In this document: positions 22,452-34,000 of the stretch, piece by piece
Numbering within the stretch: the stretch's first letter is position 1
How the letters are laid out: every line of letters begins with the position of its first letter
Assembly (NCBI RefSeq): GCF_011397635.1
Contig: NC_064761.1
Span: 30,359,643-30,423,642, forward strand
Direction: 5' to 3'
DNA from: Epinephelus fuscoguttatus
Lineage: Eukaryota > Chordata > Actinopteri > Perciformes > Serranidae
Length of the DNA stretch: 64,000 nt
Made by a program: the position numbers and the translations under genes
Notes under the pieces: generated by a model
Database searches by the model: none
Told to the model about the DNA's origin: nothing
What the model saw: only the letters and a program-made list of their open reading frames with translations

Positions 22452-25280
22452 ATATTGAGTTGTTCTTTTTAAAATGGTCTTTGCTACTTGATGAAAAGTT
22501 TTTTTGTGGTTTCATTGAGCTGGAACGGTCGGGGCTTCATTTTCAATTTTCTGAAAACTTCTATCTTCATCAGGGCCTTAGGATACAGAAATATTGTTTC
22601 CTTTTTCTTGTTAGTGTTAATGATCATAAGACTGTCCTCCTGACTCACACAATCAGTTTTATTATTGGTCATTATTCTCTAAAGATCCCTTTCCAGTAAC
22701 TCACGTGTTGCATGTTCATACAGTAGTTTGAACATGAACTGAGGGATTTAATAAGTTGTATACATAGAGCAAATTCTACATATTGTAATATTGTCTACAA
22801 CATGATTTGATCTGTTTTCTAGTGTATAAAAACTTACACTAAACTATTAAAATATAAAGAATCACCAACACAATGAAGGGAGAATTGTGGCTTCAGGAAT
22901 TCCTTTTTAAATATCAGATGTAAACAGATCATCTCATCTCAGATTAAAGCCTTGTGATGTGGTGAAACTGCCTCGACACAACTCAGAGTCACTGTGTTAC
23001 AGGAACCAAGACGTCACCACTTACCTGAACAGATGGTCATCTTCTCCGTTTAACTGTTCAGCATTTTTCCTCAGAACAAGACAGACTGCACACAACAGAC
23101 ATGATGGTACTGTTGAAATGTGAGGCGCCTGGCCAAATGCCTCACCATCGGTTTAAACACAACCACAGCATTTTGTATGTATCTGATCTGCTATACAACA
23201 CACCATCATGGGCACATTATGTGATAACGGCTGTGTAGATGTTAGAAATTGGTCTGGAATGCTGAACCCAATCACCTGTAAGCCTGAACAAGGAGATCTA
23301 CTAGAAAGATACTGTGCTGTTGACATTGCTTTGTGGTTAACAATTGAAAAACCCTGACGTGAGCAAGCTGCAGGGGGTATCTACACAGGGAAGAAGAATG
23401 TCCAGGTTGTGAGATATTATCTGTTTACACTGTCAATGCGTGCTGCTCACAATCCGTTTTAACTTCGACACAATGAATGCACAAAATAAGCAGATCAAGG
23501 GCTGTTATGTTTTCATTTGAACTGTGCAAAAAGGGGCTACAGCTGGAGGTCTTTAGATGTTATATTTGCCATTCTGAATCCCGAACTTGACAGTACCAAT
23601 TTGATACCATTGCATTTAAAAATGAATAAATAACAGCTACTGCTAACCCTGAAACTAAGGTCTGTACATGTTGCCTTACTGGTGGGACTTTCCAGTGTAA
23701 ATTATTGCCCTTATCACTGACATTTTGCTACCGGCTAATGTTAAACTAAACTGCAAATCAGTTCTTTTTCATGACTCTAAAACAGTAGCTGCAAATAGCT
23801 ACACAGGGCAACTTGCTGCATGGGCTAGGACAAATTAATTGCCATGAAAACATTGGTGCTTAGACTAGCGTTCCTGCATTTTAGGCAGTATCGGAGGCAT
23901 TTCCAGTACTGGTATCGGAACAACTCAAGCTGCAGCAGCAATTTTAGATTTTTTGCATTCAGTGTAAGTTAGTTCCTGCAGATGTAAGAAATGTGTTTTA
24001 CATGCATTGCCTTGAAGTTTTCAGTTGCTCACTTGCAGACTAAAACAGCCTTGAAAACAAGTGTGCACATGTACAAATTCCACCGTCTGTTATCCCATGA
24101 TAACATACAAGCTTAAACATACATCCCTAAATTTATGCCCAGCTCATTGTTGGCAAAATGCATAGCTGTAGATCAAATGTCTTTGCACTGTATTCTTTCT
24201 CCCTGTTTGCCTGAGCAGCACCTTTGTGAGCTCCCTGCCCTTCATTGCACAGCATGAAATTATTAGCTGTTAATTATATTGGCTTAAGGCGGTCTGCTCT
24301 TTAGGCCTTGGGCAGTGAAAAGTCAGAGCTTTGTAGATTGTACAACAATGGCGTGGTGAGAGAGGAGACCGCACCCTGCGTGTCCTCTACTTTGTGAATA
24401 TGCTTTACAGTTTACACTTGATATGATAAGCCTTTGTCAACAGAGAATTACGCAGCTCTGAAAACCATAGCAACATTCATGTGTGCACATATATGTAGTT
24501 TAACTGATAGATTCTGTTTACAGTGGCAGTTTTCCAATAAGTTGCCACATAAGAAGAAGTAACGCTTGTTAGTTTAAGGAACTCGAATATCAGCATAAGC
24601 GTTTTGCATGTTGTATTATTAGTTCAGTGATCAGGAACTCTGCCTTGTTGACTCCCAGTTGGGTTCATTTAAGGAGAGCAGTTTGGGTGTTGTGTCTTAA
24701 CTTCTGGCACGAGTCCTGCACACAAGCAGCCAGTAGAATGCCGCCTTACTGTGGGATGAGGGATGCCCTCCCAGTTCCCTGTAGCACCTCCTCTCTGATG
24801 TCAGGCCATGTCTCATGAGCTGTTTGAGCAAAGCATCCTGGGATTTTTGTTGGGAGGGCTTGTTTGGTGAGAGATGAGCTGCGCTGTCCTGGTAATTGCA
24901 TTTCAATCCCGCTGAATCAGGAGGAAATGTCTCTGAATGCTCCTCCTTAAAAGCATTCATTGGCCACACGTGATCGCCAGGAAAACCCAAGCAATGAATA
25001 AGACGTGATTTTTATTTGTCGGTATTTATGTAATCCATTCTTGATGGACAGTACTGTTGAGTGTTATTCTTTTAAAGTATCACATCCATAAGGACTACAT
25101 CTGGATTCAGAGGACATGTTCAAGATGTGCAACCTTCAAAAGTGGCAAAAAATAAAAAGTTTGTTGAATTAAGTGATATTCCAGTCTTTGAATTACTGTC
25201 ATGGGATTGGTGGAGGCATTGTTACTGTTTGACTTGACATGAGACATAAAGTAACAATAGGCTTATTGTTTTTTTTGCAG
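22452..25280. other. Presumed elovl1 5' intron, no gene seen
   Basis: AT-rich sequence ending in the pyrimidine tract and TTTTTTTTGCAG acceptor at 25,280. No RNA gene, exon or clearly bounded repeat recognised. Confidence 0.4.
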
Positions 25281-25310
25281 ATACTTGGGTCACAATACAA
25301 GGCGGCAAAC

Positions 25311-28300
25311 ATGCTTCGAGAGATCCAGGAGATTGGCTCACACGCCATGGATATCTACGACTACCTCTTGGCGGGAATTGGTGAGTAACTTACCTGAGTA
25401 AATATAGACAATCACAATTTGTGTTTGTTGTTAAATGTAATCGTGTCTTTTTATTTTGCCCCTCTAGATCCGCGGCTGAAGGGATATCCACTGATGCAGA
25501 GTCCTATTCCCATGTCCGCAATACTGCTGAGTTACCTGTTCTTTGTACTGTACCTGGGACCTCGCTTAATGGCCAATCGCAAGCCCTTCCAGCTCAAGGA
25601 AGCCATGATAGTATACAACTTCACTCTAGTGGTGCTCTCGATATACATCGTCTATGAAGTAAGACATTGTTAGTTAAAGTCTAACATTTAAAGATGTGTA
25701 ATTAAAGGACGGATCCATCTGTGTTCTTTTGAGGGTTCTTCAAATGGAAACGCTCATTTAGGGGTGTCATATCAGTGTGATATTTTTCCCCACTTTACCT
25801 TGCAGTCAGTCTTTTCTAACAGAGAATTTAAGCTGTTATATCACTCTCTTCAAAGCCACCAGACTTCTTTGACAAAACAATTGATTTACATCTCAGAACA
25901 CAGGAGTTGCTGGTCTACTAACATGGCGTCCACAGCAGTACATTGATTTGCTGCTGTGACAGTTAACGGGTTTGAGGAATGCAGCTAATGTGACAGATCA
26001 GTAACACATAGGGCTACATCCACATTATAAGAAAATTTTCCCCAAATCTGTTTTGTATCTCATGAGACACAGATCTGATTTGTTTGGTTTTTTTAGAGCA
26101 GTGTGGACACAGAAAGTTTAGATATGGTCCACTTTCATATATGGCCTGAAATCCGATACATATCCAGTCACTGGCCGTGCAGCTGCTGTGAGAGTGGTAT
26201 TAGATCAGATCACTCACCACACAGTGTAGGAGCAGTCCGTTAAAACTACAGAAGGCTGCCCTGGTCGTGAGCCATGGACCTTTTTTACGCGGTTAGCTTG
26301 TCTACATTTGAGTCCTGCCGCGACAGCCTGTCGCAAGGCACCAACAGATATATCGGAATGTAGCTCTAGACATCCTAAAGTTTTAGAGGAACTGTTCTCA
26401 CATGAAACCGTCCACATTGCGGCCCCATCACTCCTGACTCCTCTCCTGCACCCACACCCCTCTCTCCACGGAGCTGCCAGCAATAGTTGCTAACAGAGCC
26501 GTAACTATGGTTTTTTATTTCCCTTCGTCCCTCATGCTCAACATATGATAAATTGTCATCCAGCAACTCATTCAGGAGATGAACACTTGCACCACCATGT
26601 CATTACTGGTGGTGCAAATGTGACATTTTTTTGTTGTTGTTGTTTTTTCGTGCTTGACGTCATTGGTTGCGTGTGAAAGGCATTTCAGGGCAGAGATACG
26701 TTCACACTGATGTCAGTCATGAGTCACCTCAAACATGAACATAAACAGTCCAGGCAGGAAGATCGGGTCTGGGGGATAAATCAGCATTGAGGGTTAAGCC
26801 CTGTAACATGAACTAAAGAGGCACATGAAGCAACGCCATCACATAGAAAGTTATGTCACATGGGAAATGTTTTTAAAAGGGCTTGAGAAAATCTCACGCT
26901 AATACAGACTTCAAGAAATAATGTAACCGCCCCTTAATTTACTTCCTACACATAGTGCAGCTCTCAGAATGGGCATATCTTAATTTATGTAGCTTTGGTT
27001 GAATTTATATCTGCAAGAATCACTATATGTTTTTAGCTATAAATACAAACTACAAAATACAGTGAGTCTCCAAGTAAATAAACTTTTCTCATTTAGTTCC
27101 TGATGTCTGGTTGGCTCACATCATATACCTGGCGATGTGACGCAGTTGATACGTCCGACAGTCCTGAAGCACTTCGAGTAAGTCCTCGCTGTAATAAGTC
27201 GGACACAGTTCTTGACTAATAATAAGTGAAATGATTATTTAACCAACTCTTTATTTTTCTCACCAGATGGTCCGAGTGGCCTGGCTGTTCTGGTTCTCCA
27301 AGATTATTGAGCTCATGGACACAGTAAGTTTGTTACTCAATGGCCTTTGTGTGTAGTTTTGGTCACTGTGTCTTGGCTTTAACTGATCAATATCTTCTTT
27401 CGATCAGCTGTTCTTTGTGTTGAGGAAAAAGCACGGCCAGGTCACCTTCCTACACATCTTCCACCACTCCTTCATGCCCTGGACCTGGTGGTGGGGAGTT
27501 GGCTATGCTCCTGGTGAGTACACACTAACTTGATCTTGATTTATTTAAGACTTTGAAAATGATTAACGGAGAAGCAAGTGCAGGTGGAAGGTTGTCGTGA
27601 CGTCAACTTTGTCATGCAAACCAGTCGTGTACATGTTTACCTGTACAATCAGCTACACTGTCTCCTTTTTCGGGACCTTAAAGAAACATTGTGCAGGATA
27701 CCAAGAATATCTAGAATAGTGAGAAAAATTAAGGATGTAGAGGCCGTAGATGTTTCACTCTGAGGCTCTACACTGGTCTGAGTCAGCCTAAAGCTGTTTG
27801 ATCATTACCCCAGGTGGAATGGGATCTTTCCATGCCATGGTGAATTCTACCGTCCACGTCATCATGTATTTCTACTATGGCCTTGCTGCTGCTGGACCAC
27901 GCTTCCAGAAGTTTTTGTGGTGGAAGAAATACATGACTGCCATTCAGCTGGTACGGACACCCTACACTCCATTTTCTGTGTAGTTTGCTTCATCATTAAT
28001 TTTTAATTTTAATTTTGCTACTCATGGGCCTCTGGGAGCAGCTCCAGGACCGCATGATGTAGCCTGAATGCATTTATTTAGAGCCTTTATCCAGTGTCTT
28101 TAACTACTCTGGTCTCCTCAGCATGTTTTTAAATGCCAAGTTAATGTCTCTGCTCCAAAGGCACTGAGACAAATTCCTCTACATTTATTTTTAGTAAGTG
28201 CTTGGCTGACTCTTGATTTCTTCCCAACAGACCCAGTTTGTCTTGGTATCTCTCCATGCTACCCAGTATTACTTCATGGACAGCTGCGACTACCAGTTCC

Positions 28301-28557
28301 CCATGATCCTCCACCTCATCTGGATATACGGAACCTTCTTCTTCGTGCTCTTCTCCAACTTCTGGATCCAGGCTTATGTGAAGGGTAAACGGTTGCCCAA
28401 ACAGGACGTTAAGCAGTGTCAGAATGGCACAGCCGTCTACACCAACGGCAAACACTACGAGAACGGCATCAACCACGGAGCCACCAACGGCACCAGCAAT
28501 GGCTCAGCTCGCCACGAGAATGGCAGCGCTCACATGAACAAGATGAAGAAGGCCTAG
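25311..28557 (+). CDS. elovl1: Very-long-chain fatty acid elongase, ELOVL1 type
   Basis: Seven coding exons join in frame: 25311-25380, 25468-25658, 27097-27177, 27267-27323, 27408-27513, 27814-27950, 28231-28557; all introns are GT...AG. The product is 322 aa. ELOVL1 is an ER multi-pass 3-ketoacyl-CoA synthase that adds two carbons from malonyl-CoA to saturated and monounsaturated long acyl-CoAs. Visible hallmarks: DPR(L)KGYPLM near the N-terminus, [14 protein letters not shown], the catalytic histidine box HIFHH at 149-153, [11 protein letters not shown] after it, [10 protein letters not shown] and [14 protein letters not shown]. The C-terminus KMKKA fits a KxKxx dilysine ER-retrieval signal. 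The tail (about 270-322) is Asn/Gly-rich and some 40 residues longer than mammalian ELOVL1, as in some fish copies. The first exon starts at 25281 and the ATG at 25311 is its first ATG. ELOVL7 is the closest alternative, but the sequence fits ELOVL1 better. Teleosts have a and b copies; I cannot say which this is. Confidence 0.93.
26000..26640. repeat. Probable interspersed repeat in elovl1 intron
   Basis: The words CTACATCCACATTATAAGAAAATTTT, AGATCTGATTTG and AGCAGTGTGGACAC resemble a fish DNA-transposon family built around CCACACT..AAATCGGATTT motifs. Ends are not resolved. The intron (25,659-27,096) holds no other recognisable feature. Confidence 0.3.
27678..27790. repeat. Truncated end of a TTAA-type MITE
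   Basis: After TTAA (27,678-27,681) comes AGAAACATTGTGCAGGATA, which matches 16 of 19 bases of the left terminus of the element starting at 54,530. No right terminus is found in the intron, so this is a solo end fragment. Confidence 0.45.
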
Positions 28558-29080
28558 GATCTCTGGAAGGAAACACCCAAGAAGTATGACCCAGAAAACC
28601 TGTTAAAAGTATGGTTTCCAAAGATAGTTTTGGCTGTGTTTCTTTTCCTGTTTTTAGTTGTGTATGCAACAAATGGGGAAATGATGTTGTCAATGATCTC
28701 CACAGTTGGGGTCCCACATATGGTTGGTTGTTTTGTTTGTTTTTTTATTTGGAACGCCATTTATGAAACAAAATGTATGAAGAGAAGATGTTTTGACCTA
28801 AATGTTATCTTCACTGATGTTGCAACAACCACCCAGTTCAGTAGGACACTGGTGGCCTTTCACCCCACTTGCCTTCACTACTTATCTGACTCCGACGTTG
28901 TTCTGACCCCCCTGTGGACAGATGACTGTACAGTTTCTATCGAACTTGAAAATACTTTTTGTAAATAGTTTTACAGCAAACAAAAGAATAACTAATTGTA
29001 TTGGTATGCTTTAGACTTTCTAAATTTTGTTATATTGTGTATTTAAAATTAAATGCCAATAAATTCAATTTTAAATTATC
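28558..29080 (+). terminator. elovl1 3'UTR with poly(A) signal
   Basis: A canonical AATAAA at 29,058-29,063 lies about 500 bases after the elovl1 stop and is followed by T-rich sequence, which fits a cleavage site near 29,080. Confidence 0.65.
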
Positions 29081-29521
29081 TTATACATTTTGTGCGTCAG
29101 TATTTTCACTTGCACAGTAGGTGCTTATTGTACGTTATAGCTGTAGGGGCTTTGGGTGAATACATTGTGCTCTGTTGCAACAATGAAGAAAAGTATTTGC
29201 ATTGCTTGCTTGAGCCCCTCGTCTCTGCCATCCCAAGTATGTGGAGCAAGTAGGAGGTAAACAAGAGCCCCATTCTGCTTTGGTTAAAGAGATTCATAGT
29301 AAGAGGCAGAGAGAAAGCATCCTGCGAACCGGATCTCCACCCACATTACTCAACCATCAGCTCGGTTCATCAGGGACAAAAATGTGGTCATATTTCCATT
29401 AGTACTTGAGTGAAGGGGTTGTTTTTACACTCATTCAGTCTTCAAATGGATGCAAGATGTATAAACAAGGGCTTTGTTTTTAACAGGCTGGAACAGGCAG
29501 CTTTTCCTTTTATTGCAATGT

Positions 29522-30262
29522 ACAGCCACAACATTAAAACCACTGACAGGCAAAGTGAATAACACTTATCATTTGTTGCAATGCAATGTTCTGCTGGGAA
29601 ATCTTGGGTCCTGGTATTCATGCGGATGCCACTTGAAATGCACCACCCATGCAATGACCGTTGCAGACCAAGTACATCCCCTCATAGCAACAGCACTCCC
29701 CGATGACAGTATCCACCCTCAGCAGGATAATGCTTCATGCTGCACTACAAAAACTGCTCAGGAATGGCCCGAGGAACTTGACAAAGATCTCAAGGCGTCG
29801 ACCTGGCCCCAGAATTCCCAAGATCCCAATCTGAGCATCTGAGGAATAGACACAGGACCTCTGGGGGTGGCCTGTATTGTCTGGCACCAGGGCGTTGGGG
29901 GCAGATCTTTTCAGTCCTGTGGGTTGCGAGGTGGGGCAGCAACACATCCAACGCATCCTTAACTGAGTCGGGATCTAGAGAATTTGGATGTCAGGTCAAC
30001 GCCTCAGCACATTCCTGAGGAATTTTTGCAGGGTTGCATGTTACAGACCAAGTCTCCCCCCTCGTGGCGACAGCACTCCCAGATTACATTTCTGTTGCTA
30101 TGAGGGGTGTTTTTGGTCTGCAACGCTGTTTGGGTGGGTGGTGCGTGTCAGGTGGCATCTACATGAAATTCAGGACCCATGGTTTCCCAGCAGAACATTG
30201 CATTGTAACAAGATGGTTTTCACTTCACCTGTCAGGTTTTAATGTCATGGCCGATCGGTGTG
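29522..30262. mobile_element. Palindromic (head-to-head) pair of Tc1-like transposon fragments
   Basis: The left arm (29,522-about 29,835) reads, plus strand, terminal ACATTAAAACCACTGACAGG, an internal deletion, GCAATGTTCTGCTGGGAAAT, then transposase 3' sequence translating to [16 protein letters not shown] and LKASTWPQNSQDPNL. The right arm (30,262 back to about 29,845) is the same structure inverted, ending GTTTTAATGTCATGGCCGATCGGTGT, and extends further into the transposase 3' end (CACCTCGCAACCCACAGGAC on the minus strand). QQDN and WP.NS.DPN are the blocks around the second and third DDE acidic positions of Tc1 transposases. Both arms carry frame breaks and large deletions, so no active enzyme is encoded. 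A second such pair is at 36,007-36,720. Confidence 0.8.
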
Positions 30263-30546
30263 TGTCACAACTGTAAAGTCTTTATGAAACTGATCTCATG
30301 GGAAGGAAATGGTTGTGTTTTGACTGCATTTCATTAAAAGATGTTTTTAATTTTCTTCCACCTTCATGTTTATGTATGAAGTAAAATCTTAACCTGCAAA
30401 GCAGCTCGTAGTTGTAGTTGTTTAACAGGTGGAGAAAAAAAGAGCATAATGCAGTATGAAATGGTAATACTCCAGTAAAGTACAAGTACTCCATGTTGAG
30501 TATAGGGTCGTGGATGAACAGGCAGTAACTCAGTCATTGTTGCAAG

Positions 30547-30552
30547 TTTAAT
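30547..30552 (-). terminator. Possible zfyve9 poly(A) signal (ATTAAA)
   Basis: On the minus strand ATTAAA lies about 525 bases past the zfyve9 stop codon. No closer canonical AATAAA was noticed in 30,500-31,076. Tentative. Confidence 0.35.
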
Positions 30553-31076
30553 TGTAGGCCGACATTACATTTCATGAGCAATCAATTAAAATACATCCAG
30601 TAAGAAAACATTCTTCAGGCATTCATTCAGTGTTGCATCAATTTGCTACAGATCTACTACATTCTGTTCTTCAAGTCATTCTCTTTTTCTCTTTGCTTTA
30701 AGGTCGTGGGGCTGAATCCGGCTCCCACTTTTAAAGGTATTCTCCATATGGGAATTTGTATTGAACATTTGTGACGTGAATGATATCAAGCTATGAAGTT
30801 GCTACGTCTGTACAGTGTACAGTGATCTGATGGTCCATCCTAGGTTTCATGCGTACCCAGATTGTCTGCTGCAGGGCAGGGTAAGATCAGAGAACCACTA
30901 AGAGTCAGATCGTTTCTCTCTACTCGTGAGTGGATGAGATGGATGCAGACCGTAGATGTGGTCTGGTTCGCCCTTTGAATGCTTTTGTTGCCCTGAAACT
31001 GATGGCAGCACTGATGAGAAGTGCCGGAGACAGAGCTGTGGTCAGGGTTTAATAAGATGAAATAGTTGGGTGCACT

Positions 31077-34000
31077 CTAGGTGATGTTCTCCAGGATGTA
31101 AAAGATAAGCTCCATCACTATGGGCTCATCGCCTCTCTTGCGCCCCCTGCTGTGTATGACGGGGATCAGCACGCTATCCAGGGCGTTCAGGTACTGAGCA
31201 GGGAGGGGCTGCCCATTGCTCCCGGCCACAAATCCCACCTGGAATTACAACACAAACCAATAATTAGTTTTAATATAGTCACACCGAGGAGCTTGTGCTA
31301 TAAACTTAATTATGAGTCATATGTTACATGTCCTCTCCACCAGATTCAGACCAGTTTTTAGTAAATAAATAAGTAAATAAAAGTCTTAACAAGTGGAAGA
31401 GCATCTGGAACTGTAAGTAATTCAATGCTGATGTAATTCTTAAATTGTTAGCAGACACCTATAGCATAGCATACAATTTAAATATCTTAATCCTAATTAA
31501 AGAATTGATAAATTATTACTGGTGCAGGGGCGTAGATATAGATATATATGCACTGGGGCCTGTCGGGTTTGGGGGCCCTTGGGAATGATTCAGATTTGAT
31601 CATGTGACAAGACGATATGATATCCAGTAGCTAGTTAACATCTGTTAAGACTGGCAAGCTGAGCATATCTGTAAGTCCAGTGAGCAGGCATGTCTTTTAA
31701 ACATAAAAGTGGCAGTAAGAAAAGACAAGAGAAAGATGCGTTATTATGACCTCCTCCGCTGTTTGTTTGTTTGTTTGTTTGTTGTCAGAAACTTTTGACT
31801 CTCCCCTCTAGTGCCATCTACTAGGTGTATCTATGCTAACATAAAGGATGCATGGAAGTACGGTCACAACATTTGAAATGAACAGATCTATTTTCCGTAC
31901 ATAGCGGGAGTTTAAATGAGCCTTGAGCCTGCAGCTATCTTATCCTGACTATAAAATGACCTGAAGTGGCTGACCTAACTACACCACTGTGGATTGTCTG
32001 TTTGTTTGATTGTCACTTATGTAAGAGGAAGACGAGGACAGAGTGAGATTGCTAAACTTAATGCCAGGAGAGATCACAGATATCTCATAAGAACAAAAAA
32101 CAAAACTAGTGTTGACTTCTCTGTCCTTGCATGTTGAACTGAGAGCAGGCTAGATGCAACAGGGACTCACTATCACCTCTGGAGGTACAAGTGGCACTAT
32201 AGGGCAGGATGAGCGGGGGCTAGATGTTTATTTCAGTAGGTGCCTCTGCAACACAATATATACAAGTAGTAGCATTTATGATGCAGCCTTATTGTGGGAG
32301 GTTAGTAGCCATACGTTGTTGTGACTCAGATCACTGATACCAAATAGCAAACAACCTGTCTGACCTCTTGAGAGTCAAAAGCAACACGTAGCCCCAGTTT
32401 GGCCATCCCGTCCTCTTTCAGCAGCTTGAGGTGTGGACACAGTGCCAAGCAAAATGCCCGGGCAATCCGCTCTGTTAACCGATCATGTTCAGCAGAGTCA
32501 CTGGCTCCTCCTTTGGGATGATCCCCCCTCTGCAGGAAGAACACCTGCATACATCATACACAGACATGTAAAGAGAGGAGACAGTGTCAGATGGACTTGT
32601 GTTGATCATTTTAAGCAGGGCATCATAAGTACTTCTGTCCAACGGATGATCTTCCCGTTTTCTTTGTATTCTGACTTCTGGAACATTTTTGTACTGCTGA
32701 TGGACTCCATGGATTTCCCATCGATGGGGCTGATAACTCTGGAGGACACAAACACCAGATATTAAAATGCAGTTGTTACAGTGCTTGGTTGGTTGGTGTT
32801 AAAGCCTGCGTAGTGTGATGTATTGTTTTCTTTGAGCACAAAAGCTCCATTCTGCCAAATGCAGTTCAAACAGGTGAACACCCTCACCCCTTATTCACAG
32901 TGCATTTCTCCTCCACCCACTGTACACAAACCAGCTCCTGGCTGTCTGATTGGTCAAGCCGTCCGCAGGTGACGGTGTAGTCCTTTATCTCCCGTAGCGA
33001 CCGGCGGAGCTCCGCCATGGTTTCCACAGTGATCTGCACCATCAGCCCATCTGGAGAGAGGGGACAGCGATACAGGAGAAACACACAAACAGACACACAC
33101 ACACACACTCCCATGCATCAACGTGTACACACGCCTAGACAAACAGTCTGTTAAAATGTACACAGACACACACATACAAAGATCAACACGTTCTGAATAA
33201 ACCAGTTCTGAAGCAGGGGTGTTAACATGCTACTTCAAAAAGCAGTGTAAACAATGATTTTCCTGCAGGGCAGGAAAAGTCAAGGTGAAGCTGACTCCCC
33301 ACTGAGCGGACATCCTACCTTCTACGATGCTGGACTTGGCCAGATATCCTGCAGTCGCTTTCAGTGCACTGCTGAATATAAAAAAGCAGGATCCAGTCAC
33401 TGCAATTAAAAAAAAAAATAATAGTAATTAAAGACATATTCTGTGGTTTAAATCCTGTAATCAGTCTTTATAGAGACAAGAAAAAAACTGTTATATAGTG
33501 CCATCTGGTGTTACATTAGGGAACATCTTTGGTCCAGTGGGCCACACGCTTGGAGCCTTTGTTTCTCTTTAATTTCCCTTAGGGCAGTTTCAAAGTTAAA
33601 CACAGTTGCTCTGTCTTTATTCTATATCTGCTCCTTCCAATATAAATGAATCCATGTCAGATTTAAACTGAGTGAAACGTACCACAGAACAATACACTCT
33701 ATGTCTTTAGGGACATCGGGATTAAGAATGAAATGTCACTGGTTTACACAATGTTTGGCTGCACATTTATTTGTAATGGTGAATTTCTGCAGCAAATGCA
33801 CAATCTACTAATTTAACCTTCTGAGACCCACTTAAGATCCATTTTTGTCTCGGGGAGATATTAGGTCAACAGTAGATGTCTTCATCTGGAAGCTGGGAAT
33901 CGAAGGACTAATTTGAGATGCAGTTTAGAGCGTATTGGGGCTTAGAACATCATGATGAAGGTATCCGATGGCCATGCCCATGCTTATTTGCGTCTATAAG

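Noticed and set aside
29474-30276. Functional Tc1 transposase genes at 29.5-30.3 kb
   Set aside because: The DDE blocks are split by deletions and stops and lie in opposite orientations, so only fragments remain.
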